64,000 bases of DNA from Sphingobacterium arenae (lineage in GTDB: Bacteria > Bacteroidota > Bacteroidia > Sphingobacteriales > Sphingobacteriaceae). This document shows, one piece after another, positions 54,275-62,828 of this stretch. Positions within the stretch are counted from its first letter, which is position 1; every line of letters starts with the position of its first letter. The notes below the pieces were generated by a model that was given only the letters and a program-made list of their open reading frames with translations, made no database searches and was not told the DNA's origin. Location of the stretch: the NCBI RefSeq assembly GCF_014692505.1, contig NZ_JACNYK010000002.1:868001-932000 (forward strand). Direction: 5' to 3'. The translations under genes and the position numbers were made by a program.

Positions 54275-56305
54275 ATGTCTATATTAAATCAACAATTCAA
54301 CACGGTGCATGATACTGCACCGTTTTCACAAATAAAAAACGAAGATTATAGTCCAGCATTTGACATCGCCATCGAAAAAGCGAAGGCAGAAATCAATGCG
54401 ATTGCTCACCATCCGGAAACAGCTACTTTTGAGAATACCATTGCCGCAATGGCTTATGCTGGCATGGAGTTAGACCGTATCTCCAATATATTTTTCAACC
54501 TACATGCGGCGGAAACCAATGATGAGTTAGACGAGATAGCGCAAGAGGTTGCCCCAAAACTGTCTACGTTTGCGAATGACATTACTTTGAATCCTTTATT
54601 GTTTGAGCGGGTCAAAACGGTGTATGACCAAAAAGATATACTTTCGTTGAATACCGAGCAGCAAACTTTATTGCAAAAGTCGTATCGTGATTTTGTTAGA
54701 AACGGGGCCCTACTGGATGAAGAAAAAAAGGAAAAATTGCGTAAGGTAGATACTGAACTTGCCATATTAAAGCTAAAATTTGGAGAAAATGTATTAGCAG
54801 AGACCAATGCATATCAGCTCCACATCACGAACGAACAAGATTTGGCCGGTCTACCGGAAGGTACTATAGAAGCGGCAAAAGGACTCGCGGAAGCACAGGG
54901 CGAGTTAGGTTGGATATTCACGTTGGACTATCCAAGTTACATTCCATTCGTAACGTATGCGGATGACCGGGAACTTCGTCGCGAAATCACTGTTGCAGCC
55001 GGACGAAAAGGTTTTCAGAATAACGAATATAACAACGAGGAAAACATCCGTAAAATTGCGCGCTTGCGTTTTCAACGTGCTCAATTGCTTGGTTACGATA
55101 GCCATGCCCATTTCGTTTTGGAAGAAAGAATGGCTCAGCACCCATCGAAGGTAGGGTCTTTTTTAAACGACTTACTGAAAAAAGCAAAACCTGCGGCAGA
55201 ACGAGAGTTTCAAGAATTAAGTGCGTTTGCGAACAAGCTCCATGGAATAAAACAACTCGAAAAATGGGATACAGCGTATTACAGTGAAAAGCTGAAGCAA
55301 GAGAGATTTAGTTTAGATGATGAGGTACTGAAACCGTACTTTCAACTTGAAAACGTATTGAAAGGCGTTTTTATCATTTCCGAGCGACTTTTTAACTTGC
55401 GTTTTCACGAAGTGCAGCATATCGACAAATACCACGAAGAGGTACGCACATTTGAAGTCACCGATAACGAAAACAGATTGATTGCCATATTTTATGCTGA
55501 TTTCTTTCCGAGAAAGGGTAAGCGTAATGGAGCTTGGATGACATCTTTTAAACCGCAGTACCGCAAAGATAGGAAGGATGAACGACCTCACATATCCATC
55601 GTATGCAACTTCACCCGTTCGACCGCGACCAAACCGTCTTTGCTGACCTTTAATGAGGTGACGACACTCTTCCATGAATTTGGCCATGCCCTACACGGCA
55701 TATTGGCGGACACCACTTACCCTAGTCTATCGGGGACTTCTGTTTATTGGGATTTTGTGGAGCTACCTAGTCAAATCATGGAAAACTGGTGCTATGAAAA
55801 AGAAGCACTTGAACTTTTCGCTAAACATTATCAGACAGGTGAAACTATACCCATGGAACTTATTGATAAGATCAAAGCATCGGCATCGTTTATGGAAGGG
55901 ATGGCTACCTTGCGTCAACTGGGTTTTGGATTATTGGATATGGGCTGGCATGCGCAAGACCCTACCTATATCAATAATATTAAACCGTTTGAAAATAGTT
56001 GTTTCAGTTCTACACAATTGCTCCCCGATGTGGAAGAAAATGCTATGAGTCCATCATTTTCGCACATTTTTAATGGTGGATACTCTTCGGGATATTACAG
56101 TTATAAATGGGCAGAGGTGTTGGATGCAGATGCCTTCGCTTATTTTAAGGAAAAAGGAATTTTTGACCCCACAGTTGCCACTAAATTCAAAGAGAACATT
56201 CTTTCTAAAGGAGGCATTGAACACCCGATGGTCCTGTATAAACGATTCCGAGGGAAAGAACCAAGCACAGACGCCTTAATGAAACGCGCAGGATTAATCC
56301 TATAA
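54275..56305 (+). CDS. dcp: M3 family metallopeptidase (peptidyl-dipeptidase Dcp type)
   Basis: A 676-residue cytoplasmic zinc peptidase of family M3, cleaving dipeptides or short oligopeptides. The zinc motif is FHEFGHALHG (about residues 465-474) with the third ligand in the downstream PSQIMENWCYEKEAL. The substrate-binding glycine/tyrosine loop near the C-terminus reads FNGGYSSGYYSYKWAEVLDADAF. Length and sequence fit Dcp/PrlC. Co-transcribed with the TetR gene. Confidence 0.93.
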   Translation: MSILNQQFNTVHDTAPFSQIKNEDYSPAFDIAIEKAKAEINAIAHHPETATFENTIAAMAYAGMELDRISNIFFNLHAAETNDELDEIAQEVAPKLSTFANDITLNPLLFERVKTVYDQKDILSLNTEQQTLLQKSYRDFVRNGALLDEEKKEKLRKVDTELAILKLKFGENVLAETNAYQLHITNEQDLAGLPEGTIEAAKGLAEAQGELGWIFTLDYPSYIPFVTYADDRELRREITVAAGRKGFQNNEYNNEENIRKIARLRFQRAQLLGYDSHAHFVLEERMAQHPSKVGSFLNDLLKKAKPAAEREFQELSAFANKLHGIKQLEKWDTAYYSEKLKQERFSLDDEVLKPYFQLENVLKGVFIISERLFNLRFHEVQHIDKYHEEVRTFEVTDNENRLIAIFYADFFPRKGKRNGAWMTSFKPQYRKDRKDERPHISIVCNFTRSTATKPSLLTFNEVTTLFHEFGHALHGILADTTYPSLSGTSVYWDFVELPSQIMENWCYEKEALELFAKHYQTGETIPMELIDKIKASASFMEGMATLRQLGFGLLDMGWHAQDPTYINNIKPFENSCFSSTQLLPDVEENAMSPSFSHIFNGGYSSGYYSYKWAEVLDADAFAYFKEKGIFDPTVATKFKENILSKGGIEHPMVLYKRFRGKEPSTDALMKRAGLIL

Positions 56306-56403
56306 TCGTTACAAATTTGATTAAAAAAGCCCTTTTCGCTTCCACTTACAGGAAATAGTGTTTAACTTTAATTCAACAATCATCACATCTTAAACATATA
56401 TTT

Positions 56404-56742
56404 ATGAGCAAATTAGAAGAAAAAATCGCTGTTTATGTAGCGGAATCAAAGAAATTAAACCTTTCTCTTGATGAAAAATTAATTGCTGCTGTTGCTAAAG
56501 GATTAGGGCCATCTATTTATAATGCGGATGCCGAGACGATCGCTGCCTCCGATAAAGCAGAACTTGATCGGGTGAAGAATAATTTTTTAATTAAGAAGTT
56601 GGGATTGGCGGATGGATCTGCATTAGACACTGCATTGGAAGAAGTTATCGAACAGGTGGGGAAATCAAACCGGAATAAGTATCGCGTTATCATTTACGCA
56701 TTGCTTGTTAAAAAGTTCAAAAAGGAAAGCATATATGCCTAA
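56404..56742 (+). CDS. DUF2853 family protein
   Basis: A 112-residue helical protein of the DUF2853 family. The N-terminal half has KIAVYVAESKKLNLSLDEKL, and the C-terminal half KSNRNKYRVIIYALLVKKF is typical of the family. No catalytic residues are evident and the function is unknown. It has its own terminator and is convergent with the symporter gene. Confidence 0.85.
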   Translation: MSKLEEKIAVYVAESKKLNLSLDEKLIAAVAKGLGPSIYNADAETIAASDKAELDRVKNNFLIKKLGLADGSALDTALEEVIEQVGKSNRNKYRVIIYALLVKKFKKESIYA

Positions 56743-56760
56743 CAAAGCATATAAAAGTTC

Positions 56761-56797
56761 AAAAAGCTCGATTCTAAATATGAAATCGAGCTTTTTT
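56761..56797. terminator. Bidirectional terminator, DUF2853 / actP
   Basis: AAAAAGCTCGATT (56761-56773) / AATCGAGCTTTTT (56784-56796), with A-run and T-run on both sides, between convergent genes. Confidence 0.9.
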
Positions 56798-56833
56798 CTT
56801 TTCTATCACATTAGTATCATTGATTAATCTCTA

Positions 56834-58759
56834 TCATGCTGTCAATCCATTTCCGACAGCGTTTTGTTTCGGGTACCATAGCGAAACGAGATACACCGTC
56901 AGAACAGCAAGTGGAAAAGAAATCAATGCCGGATTTTCCAACTGATGTATAGCATTTGCTGGATCTAATCCGTATTTATCCCACATGGTAGGTGATGTGA
57001 GAATAATCAATAACGAAGACACGATACCTACAATAATCGAAGCTGCTATACCTGTTTCTGACGTTTTCTTCCAAAAAAGTAAAAATAAAATTGCCGGTAA
57101 ATTGGCGGAAGCAGCGATCGCAAATGCCCATCCCACTAAAAATGACACATTTATTCCTTTGAAGGCCATTCCCAATAGGATGGCGAAAATTCCTACAGCA
57201 AATGCAGCTATCTTTCCAACCTGAACTTTTCGATGATCACTCAAATTCTTCTTTAGATAGATATCAATAAAGTCATGGGCTATCGCTCCAGAAGATGCCA
57301 CAATCAATCCGGCTACGGTACCTAGGACAGTGGCAAAGGCCACCGCAGAAATAATAGAAAACAGTACCGCGCCAAAGGCACGTGCCAACAAGGGTGCCGA
57401 CATATTACTTGATTCGACATCCAACACCCCATTTACAGCTGCCCCAAGACCCATAAAAAGGGTAAGAATATAAAATCCTCCAATCGCTGTTATTGCTAAG
57501 ATGGTCGATTTCCGGGCATCACGAGGTGTTTTCACGGTATAATAACGGATCAGAATATGGGGTAGCGCAGCGGTTCCTAAAAACAACGCCAGCATCAGGG
57601 ATATGAAGTCCAGTTTGCTCCATAAATTCGCATCACGACCAATTTTGTATTTCAGTCCTGGCAGCATGAAGGTTGCACCAGCCGTAGGTTCTTGATAGTA
57701 AACGGACACCTCATCTGCTCCATCCGAAAACTTCACTTGAAGAAATCGAACAATTTCGCTCTCCTGCAGGGTTGACAAGAATTCGAATGGGCCCACTGCT
57801 CCTGTCTCCCCTACTTCTTGCCCATTAACTACAATTTTACTCATGTGTCCCACTTGGTAAAAACGACGATTTTCTTTGGGTTCACCGTTGTATAATGTTT
57901 GTCCATCAGCCCGCTGCGTAACCGTCAGCGTCTCTTTCAGCATAGATCCGTTGGCATCTTGTGTCCAATCGAACCATCTTTCGATTCCATTTTGCGAAAG
58001 CTTAACAAACGTTTTATTTCCAACTGTTTGCTGTCCAACAACATCCCAATCATTGACCGCAATGAGTTTTTCGTTTTCAACTTGTGGAGTAAGCTCCATA
58101 AAAGTATAATGACTACTGCTTCCCTTGAAGTTCGGCGTAAGTGTTAATCCATTTTTAAGGATAAAAAATGTCAGCACCACCGACAACACAATCAATAAAC
58201 CTCCCTTTAAAAACTGCACATAGGTTGTAGAAGCCATTCCCGCACTCGCAACAATCACGATGACGATGGCCCCTACCAATAGCACCCCAACCCAATGCGG
58301 CAGACCGAGAAGAGGCATTACTAAATCGCCCGCTCCGACCATCTGGGGAATAAGATAAAAAACGGATACAATCAAGGTACCTATAGAAGCTGCCAACGTT
58401 ATAGCACGCGAATTGAATTTAGCATTCAATGCATCGGTAAAGGTATACTTTCCCAGACGTTTAAATGGTTCTGCAATAAGAAATAAAGCAACAACCCACC
58501 CCCCGAGAAAACCGATTGCATATAGAAAGCCATCAAATCCGGATACAGCAATCATTCCACATATTCCGAGAAAAGAAGCTGCGGATAAATAATCTCCTGC
58601 AAACGCAATCCCATTAACTCCCCAATGAATCTGTCCGCCTGCTGCATAGTAAGAAGAGGACGAACTGGTCTTCCTTCCAAAATAAAAAGAAAGTCCTATC
58701 ACAAGTCCAACAAAAATAAAAAAGAATAAAAGTGCAACGTACGAAATTTCATAAATCAT
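56834..58759 (-). CDS. actP: Cation/acetate symporter (ActP-like) with an inserted soluble domain
   Basis: A 641-residue sodium:solute symporter of the ActP group that takes up acetate and other short monocarboxylates. SSSYYAAGGQIHWGVNGIAFAGDYLSAASFLG is the signature of this group. E. coli ActP has 549 residues; the extra length is a hydrophilic insertion at about 215-375, between membrane helices, probably outside the cell (starting after NGLTLTPNFKGSS). The start overlaps the DUF485 gene by 4 bp. A LytS/LytTR pair is just upstream, which may regulate it. Confidence 0.9.
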   Translation of the reverse strand: MIYEISYVALLFFFIFVGLVIGLSFYFGRKTSSSSSYYAAGGQIHWGVNGIAFAGDYLSAASFLGICGMIAVSGFDGFLYAIGFLGGWVVALFLIAEPFKRLGKYTFTDALNAKFNSRAITLAASIGTLIVSVFYLIPQMVGAGDLVMPLLGLPHWVGVLLVGAIVIVIVASAGMASTTYVQFLKGGLLIVLSVVLTFFILKNGLTLTPNFKGSSSHYTFMELTPQVENEKLIAVNDWDVVGQQTVGNKTFVKLSQNGIERWFDWTQDANGSMLKETLTVTQRADGQTLYNGEPKENRRFYQVGHMSKIVVNGQEVGETGAVGPFEFLSTLQESEIVRFLQVKFSDGADEVSVYYQEPTAGATFMLPGLKYKIGRDANLWSKLDFISLMLALFLGTAALPHILIRYYTVKTPRDARKSTILAITAIGGFYILTLFMGLGAAVNGVLDVESSNMSAPLLARAFGAVLFSIISAVAFATVLGTVAGLIVASSGAIAHDFIDIYLKKNLSDHRKVQVGKIAAFAVGIFAILLGMAFKGINVSFLVGWAFAIAASANLPAILFLLFWKKTSETGIAASIIVGIVSSLLIILTSPTMWDKYGLDPANAIHQLENPALISFPLAVLTVYLVSLWYPKQNAVGNGLTA

Positions 58760-59058
58760 ACGGCACCTCCCTCTTCTATCTCATTAGATTGCTCGGCTTC
58801 TGCCTCATCTTCATATTTTGTGCAGTAATAATTGTATACGACACCCAGAATAACGGCAAAGATGATTAACCCGATTCCATAGGCCAATGCTAAATTTAAC
58901 CCACCTGGCACCTGAACGGCCAATAGTTCATATTGGAATACACCAATTACCACGAACCCTGCATAGCAAATTAGGTAAATAAAAAATAAGCGTATACCTA
59001 GAACAGATTTTCGCTTGGTCAGACTTTCTTTTTCTGTAGACGTGTTGTTAACGTGCAT
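58756..59058 (-). CDS. DUF485-type small membrane protein (YjcH-like)
   Basis: A 100-residue protein with two membrane helices (LFFIYLICYAGFVVIGVF and LALAYGIGLIIFAVILGVVYNYY) and an acidic tail. It has the DUF485 organisation of E. coli YjcH, which is always paired with ActP. The stop and the actP start overlap in ATGA, so the two are translated together. It probably stabilises or modulates the symporter. Confidence 0.88.
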   Translation of the reverse strand: MHVNNTSTEKESLTKRKSVLGIRLFFIYLICYAGFVVIGVFQYELLAVQVPGGLNLALAYGIGLIIFAVILGVVYNYYCTKYEDEAEAEQSNEIEEGGAV

Positions 59059-59091
59059 AATGATATTTTGGAACGGTTTATAAATTGAAAC

Positions 59092-59122
59092 GTCGGCCGC
59101 ATATTTGAACTATGCAGCCGAC
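59092..59122 (-). terminator. Hairpin between LytTR gene and DUF485/actP
   Basis: GTCGGC-C-GCATA (59092-59103) pairs with TATGC-A-GCCGAC (59111-59122), one mismatch. The T-run is poor. It may end or attenuate transcription from the two-component genes. Confidence 0.45.
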
Positions 59123-59175
59123 CTCTATAGACAAATGTAACCAAAAACAGGAAAAATTTATATATTTTTTAAAAT

Positions 59176-59934
59176 TTAAATTCGGCGCGGTCCAATATCA
59201 ACCATCTTTTTTTCTGTGGGGTAATAGGCATCAATGAAATCGTCTAGATATTCTGTACCGATTGGAAAAGATGTATCATCACCCAACAAATAAAACTGTC
59301 TCATAGCACGGGAAAATTTCATAACCTTGTGGATATTGACAACATAACTTCGGTGTGCTTGAATAAATATATTACCAGGCAATATGGATAATAATTCTCT
59401 AAGGGTAGTGCGTGCCCTTATCTTTCGTTTATCTGCCAAATGGAAGCAGACATAATTTTTATCACTCTTCACCAAACCGACGTCCGCGAAGATAATCTTC
59501 GTATCAAACCCTTCTTTCACATCTTTCACAAACATAAATTCTGGCCCAGGTGTTTCGGAATGAGATCTTTTTTGAATCACCCGATTTATGGCTTCCGCCA
59601 AGCGAGCATAATCAATCGGTTTTGGAATACAATCATCGGCCGCGACCTGAAAGGCATCCATAGCACGTTCACCATAGGCGGTTACCAAAATAACTGCCGG
59701 ACGAGGATGGATCGTCCTAACTAAAGAAATACCGTCAAACCCTTCCATAACGATATCTGAAATCAACAGGTCGACGGGATTATTTCTCATATAATGGAGA
59801 GCGCGCATACTATCCGTTTCTGTCCCGACCACGATCAAACGGCTATCCGTCTGTAAATAAGCATATAGTACGCGTAACATGACGGGATCGTCATCCAAAA
59901 GAAACACACGTAATCTAGCGCTCGGCTGATTCAT
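59176..59934 (-). CDS. LytTR family response regulator
   Basis: A 252-residue regulator. The receiver domain has acidic residues at LLDDDP and the phospho-acceptor Asp60 in LLISDIVMEGFDG. The LytTR DNA-binding domain (about 145-245) has KSDKNYVCFHLADKRKIRARTTLRELLSILPGNIFIQAHRSYVVN, the usual signature. It overlaps the kinase gene by 20 bp. LytTR proteins bind direct repeats upstream of transporters, bacteriocin or surface genes. Candidates here are actP and the upstream peptide gene. Confidence 0.93.
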   Translation of the reverse strand: MNQPSARLRVFLLDDDPVMLRVLYAYLQTDSRLIVVGTETDSMRALHYMRNNPVDLLISDIVMEGFDGISLVRTIHPRPAVILVTAYGERAMDAFQVAADDCIPKPIDYARLAEAINRVIQKRSHSETPGPEFMFVKDVKEGFDTKIIFADVGLVKSDKNYVCFHLADKRKIRARTTLRELLSILPGNIFIQAHRSYVVNIHKVMKFSRAMRQFYLLGDDTSFPIGTEYLDDFIDAYYPTEKKMVDIGPRRI

Positions 59935-60979
59935 GTTCGCTTTGTTTAATCGTTAGTTCAACGAAGAAATATCCTAAACGCTTGCCGTAACGCAGGCTAT
60001 ACCTATTTTGCGCCAATAGATCTAAACGCTCCTGAACACTCAACAGCCCAACACCACTACTACTTCTTAATCCGCGTTTACTCTCTGATTTGTTAATAGT
60101 AACAAAGGTGAACATATCTTCTCGGCAGTCTATTTTTACCTTAATGGAACGTCCACTATCATTCACGGATGCGTATTTTAAGACATTATCCATGAAACTC
60201 AGCAGTAAGACAGGCGGGACATGATGTCCTTTCATCGATCCTTTTTTGACATACTCTACCGCATCATTACGTCCGTACTGGAGACGTATCACGTCGATCA
60301 AGCTCTCCACCTGGTCAATTTCTTCCCGTAAGCTAATCATGGTTTGCCGAGCATGCGCCTTCTCAAAACTATATCGCTGTACACCACCCAATCTACCTAA
60401 CGACCGGGCAAACTCCCAATTTCCTCTCAATGCAAGTTGATTGGCAATTGATGAGAGAACATTGTATTGGAAATGTCCATCCAATACGAAATGTAATTGT
60501 TGTTCTTTAAGTTCACTGTTCTCATTTTTTTGTTGTTTGAGGATCGCAATAGACCGGATTCCCCACAGGATTAACCTAAACACAAAAACATGTACCAATA
60601 ATTTACAATATTCTACAATTAAGGTAGAAAAAAGATCGATCCACGTTAGTCTATACTCACTGTTATAGAACACAATATCGTACAATGGGAACACCTTATA
60701 GATCATAAGGTACGTGATGCTCACCAATGTGGGATAGAATAAAAGCAATAACAAAAAACAGAATGTCCATGCGCGTCGGACGGCACAGTAGCTTACGATA
60801 AACCAAACCGTATAAAAAAGTGGAATGTAAAGCAAAAAGAAACTCGCAGCGGCCAAGTATATATTGCCTTCAAATTCGCTCGTTTGGTTACGTGAAGCGG
60901 TTAGCCCATAATGGGCAACCCACCCTAAAAGATGGATTAGGACATTAGTAGGAACTCTAAGTTGAGCAATTTTCTTCAT
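59915..60979 (-). CDS. LytS/YehU-type sensor histidine kinase
   Basis: A 354-residue membrane kinase. About four to five hydrophobic segments (10-140) act as sensor. A short coiled coil follows, then the His_kinase box GHFQYNVLSSI with phospho-His169, and the ATP-binding end FMDNVLKYASVN and SGVGLLSVQERLDLL. Polytopic sensors of this type include BtsS/YehU, which responds to pyruvate, and AgrC-like peptide receptors. The ligand cannot be told. It lies 49 bp after the LpxL-like gene and is coupled to the LytTR gene. Confidence 0.92.
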   Translation of the reverse strand: MKKIAQLRVPTNVLIHLLGWVAHYGLTASRNQTSEFEGNIYLAAASFFLLYIPLFYTVWFIVSYCAVRRAWTFCFLLLLLFYPTLVSITYLMIYKVFPLYDIVFYNSEYRLTWIDLFSTLIVEYCKLLVHVFVFRLILWGIRSIAILKQQKNENSELKEQQLHFVLDGHFQYNVLSSIANQLALRGNWEFARSLGRLGGVQRYSFEKAHARQTMISLREEIDQVESLIDVIRLQYGRNDAVEYVKKGSMKGHHVPPVLLLSFMDNVLKYASVNDSGRSIKVKIDCREDMFTFVTINKSESKRGLRSSSGVGLLSVQERLDLLAQNRYSLRYGKRLGYFFVELTIKQSEHESAER

Positions 60980-61028
60980 CGCGGTTGAATAAGGTAGTGC
61001 TTCTCCCGCTAAAATTACTAAAAAAATT

Positions 61029-62024
61029 TTAACTCTTCATCTGTCTTGTTAAACGTTTCCACTTACGCATACACAAAAAAGACAATTTACCGATCTCCTG
61101 ACAGGTGTATCGAGGACTAATCATCATATAATATCGAGTCCCGACACGACAAGGCCAATACGACTGATTTCGTCTTCTCTTGTTGGTCTGCTCTCTCTTT
61201 CCCGGCATCGTATGGACATATAGCCATCCCTCCCACATCTCCGGCTTTACAGAAATCACTTCTTGTAAATGATCATATAATGTTCCAAATACGCGCGTTG
61301 TATAATCTCCCAATCGCTCCTCTTTATTGGGAAAGATAGTAGGATAGCTTTTATAAAACGTATCACCTGCCTCATCCAAGGAAGAAAGGATAGGATAAAT
61401 GGGGATATTCCGCTTATGGGATAATACCGCTAAACCTTTACGTACAACAAGATTACAATGGAAAAAAGAAACTTCTTCGTTATCCGACTCACCCTTAGTA
61501 GGTGCTGCACCGTGATTACCGTCCATATAAATGACAATATGATAGCCATCGCGCAACGCAACTAACATTTTAAGAAGGCAGTTACCTGCATCGGCATCAA
61601 TCAACTGTAATCCCCCTACGTTTTCCATTTTCGCATGTTGTGCAAACAAATACTCGCCCTGCTCCGCTAAGATCTCCCGGGACATGACCACCGCCACGTT
61701 TAATCCTTGCATATACATCACTCTGCTGAGCAAGCGATATGAACCAGTATGAAAGGTAGCCACAATGCCCGGTCGGTCTTTTATCTGTTGGATGTATGAT
61801 GTCAGACTTGTTAGAACTTCTTGTTTCACCGGCAACACGTCTGCTAATTGATCGTCCGAAGCACGGTATCTAGAAGTCACTAAACGACGATAGATATCAG
61901 GATAACTGACCGTATCTATCTGTGGACAGAATCTATACATATTCGCGGCGAATAAAGCGTAGAGCCAAGATGTGGCGACATCGTTATCGCTTGCAGTACT
62001 TCTTTCCAAAAAATCCATGATCAT
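61029..62024 (-). CDS. LpxL-like acyltransferase next to a small peptide gene
   Basis: A 331-residue protein with the fold pattern of lipid A (LpxL/HtrB-type) acyltransferases: FHTGSYRLLSRVMYMQG (His92), a MSREIL helix, and VIYMDGNHGAAP (Asp168). The usual HX4D/E has Arg97 instead of the acid (HTGSYR), so the chemistry may be different. There is no N-terminal membrane helix like that of LpxL; the C-terminus is basic (KWKRLTRQMKS). I recall similar proteins in Bacteroidota near peptide or natural-product genes, but this memory is not proof. Start at 62024 or 62018. It comes 86 bp after the peptide stop. Confidence 0.7.
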   Translation of the reverse strand: MIMDFLERSTASDNDVATSWLYALFAANMYRFCPQIDTVSYPDIYRRLVTSRYRASDDQLADVLPVKQEVLTSLTSYIQQIKDRPGIVATFHTGSYRLLSRVMYMQGLNVAVVMSREILAEQGEYLFAQHAKMENVGGLQLIDADAGNCLLKMLVALRDGYHIVIYMDGNHGAAPTKGESDNEEVSFFHCNLVVRKGLAVLSHKRNIPIYPILSSLDEAGDTFYKSYPTIFPNKEERLGDYTTRVFGTLYDHLQEVISVKPEMWEGWLYVHTMPGKREQTNKRRRNQSYWPCRVGTRYYMMISPRYTCQEIGKLSFLCMRKWKRLTRQMKS

Positions 62025-62060
62025 AGATGTTCTTTAAAGATCCAAAAAAATTTAATCGTT

Positions 62061-62099
62061 AAAAAAAAGTCTGCCCTGCATTGTTCGAGGGCAGACTTT
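62061..62099 (-). terminator. Strong intrinsic terminator after the 47-codon peptide gene
   Basis: Perfect 12-bp stem AAAGTCTGCCCT (62066-62077) / AGGGCAGACTTT (62088-62099), 10-base loop, followed on the minus strand by eight T. It sits 10 bases after the peptide stop and before the acyltransferase gene, so most transcripts should end here. Confidence 0.93.
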
Positions 62100-62109
62100 C
62101 TATTCAAGT

Positions 62110-62253
62110 TTAGAATGTTCTGAAAAAACATTTCGGCTCTTTCCTAGATGAAGCTTCAAAATCCCAAAATGCAACCATCGTAGGCAGCGCCACTTGTGCG
62201 CGACGTCCAGTAAGCCCTTGTACTTTACGTAACCATACTTTTAAATTCTTCAT
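62110..62253 (-). CDS. 47-residue basic peptide, candidate modified or signalling peptide
   Basis: ATG at 62253, TAA at 62110-62112. The peptide begins MKNLKVWLRKVQGLTGRRAQ, continues VALPTMVAFWDFEASSRK and ends EPKCFFRTF. The N-terminal 20 residues are basic and could form an amphipathic helix; the rest has a hydrophobic core and one Cys. It has no Sec signal and no double-Gly site. Evidence that it is a gene: a continuous frame, an immediate strong terminator, and a promoter-like box upstream. Nothing homologous is known to me. It may be a precursor of a modified peptide, a leader peptide, or a small regulator. Confidence 0.6.
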   Translation of the reverse strand: MKNLKVWLRKVQGLTGRRAQVALPTMVAFWDFEASSRKEPKCFFRTF

Positions 62254-62628
62254 GTTTTTCAAATTAAGTATTAATTGTTAAATTTTCATGTTGTGATCAG
62301 TTCCCATGCCACCTACCTCCGTCCGGATCGGAGTTCCATGAAATCCAGCAAAAAATTAAGTAAATATTTTGAAGTTACAGCAAGAAAGGGATAATGTAGA
62401 TCGCATTCGTGACGAAAGTATAAAAGAAAGTTACAGACTAACTTATACCTCAAAAAGGGCATTTCGTCACGGACATCGTTCCGATTTATCCTCGAGCTAA
62501 AGTCAATTCATCCCCAAAAGCCAAAACTGGTATCTACACAGCAAGATGCAATTCAAGTATTTTGATCCTCAAAAACACTCCGGTTATCCCTGAAAATAGA
62601 CTTTCTACAGTTTTTTTTGGCAGCAAAA
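62254..62628 (-). other. Long leader region upstream of the small peptide gene
   Basis: About 375 bases without a credible gene between the promoter-like box and the peptide ATG. It contains a nested inverted repeat (listed separately), a repeated AAGTTACAG (plus strand, 62372-62380 and 62428-62436), and a region near 62310-62340 with CCGATCC/GGATCGG-type pairing. It could be a structured 5' leader or a cluster of regulator sites. Confidence 0.45.
62408..62471 (-). promoter_or_regulatory. Nested inverted repeat in the peptide-gene leader
   Basis: CGTGACGAAA (62408-62417) has an exact inverted copy TTTCGTCACG (62462-62471). Directly inside, GTATAA (62418-62423) pairs with TTATAC (62443-62448). 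The RNA could fold into a two-part stem with a 13-base bulge; as DNA it could be a pair of operators. Confidence 0.5.
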
Positions 62629-62631
62629 ATG

Positions 62632-62659
62632 CAAATATACAACTTGGCGTCACCATCAA
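62632..62659 (-). promoter_or_regulatory. Promoter-like boxes for the peptide transcript
   Basis: On the minus strand TTG (62659-62657), 17 bases, then TATATTTG (62639-62632), close to the -33/-7 pattern. Transcription would start near 62625. Confidence 0.45.
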
Positions 62660-62759
62660 GGGAAAAATCATTCGTATGTTTCTGATGCCGAAATAAATAA
62701 GGACTGAATTATGACCAGGAAGGCATCTTAAGAAACATCACAGGAGGAGAAAAACAGTC

Positions 62760-62788
62760 TAGGTGTTGCTGCGGGCGCGGCACACCTA
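62760..62788 (-). terminator. Terminator of metA
   Basis: TAGGTG-TGCTGC (62760-62772, one bulged base) pairs with GCGGCA-CACCTA (62777-62788), loop GGGC, then GACTGTTTTTC on the minus strand, 40 bases after the metA stop. Confidence 0.7.
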
Positions 62789-62828
62789 ACTGCTCCTTTT
62801 ATTCGGATATACTGCTTGACGATATAAA

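Noticed and set aside
62534..62671. 45-codon minus-strand ORF upstream of the small peptide gene
   Set aside because: It covers the promoter-like boxes at 62632-62659, has no terminator or partner, and looks like random hydrophobic translation.
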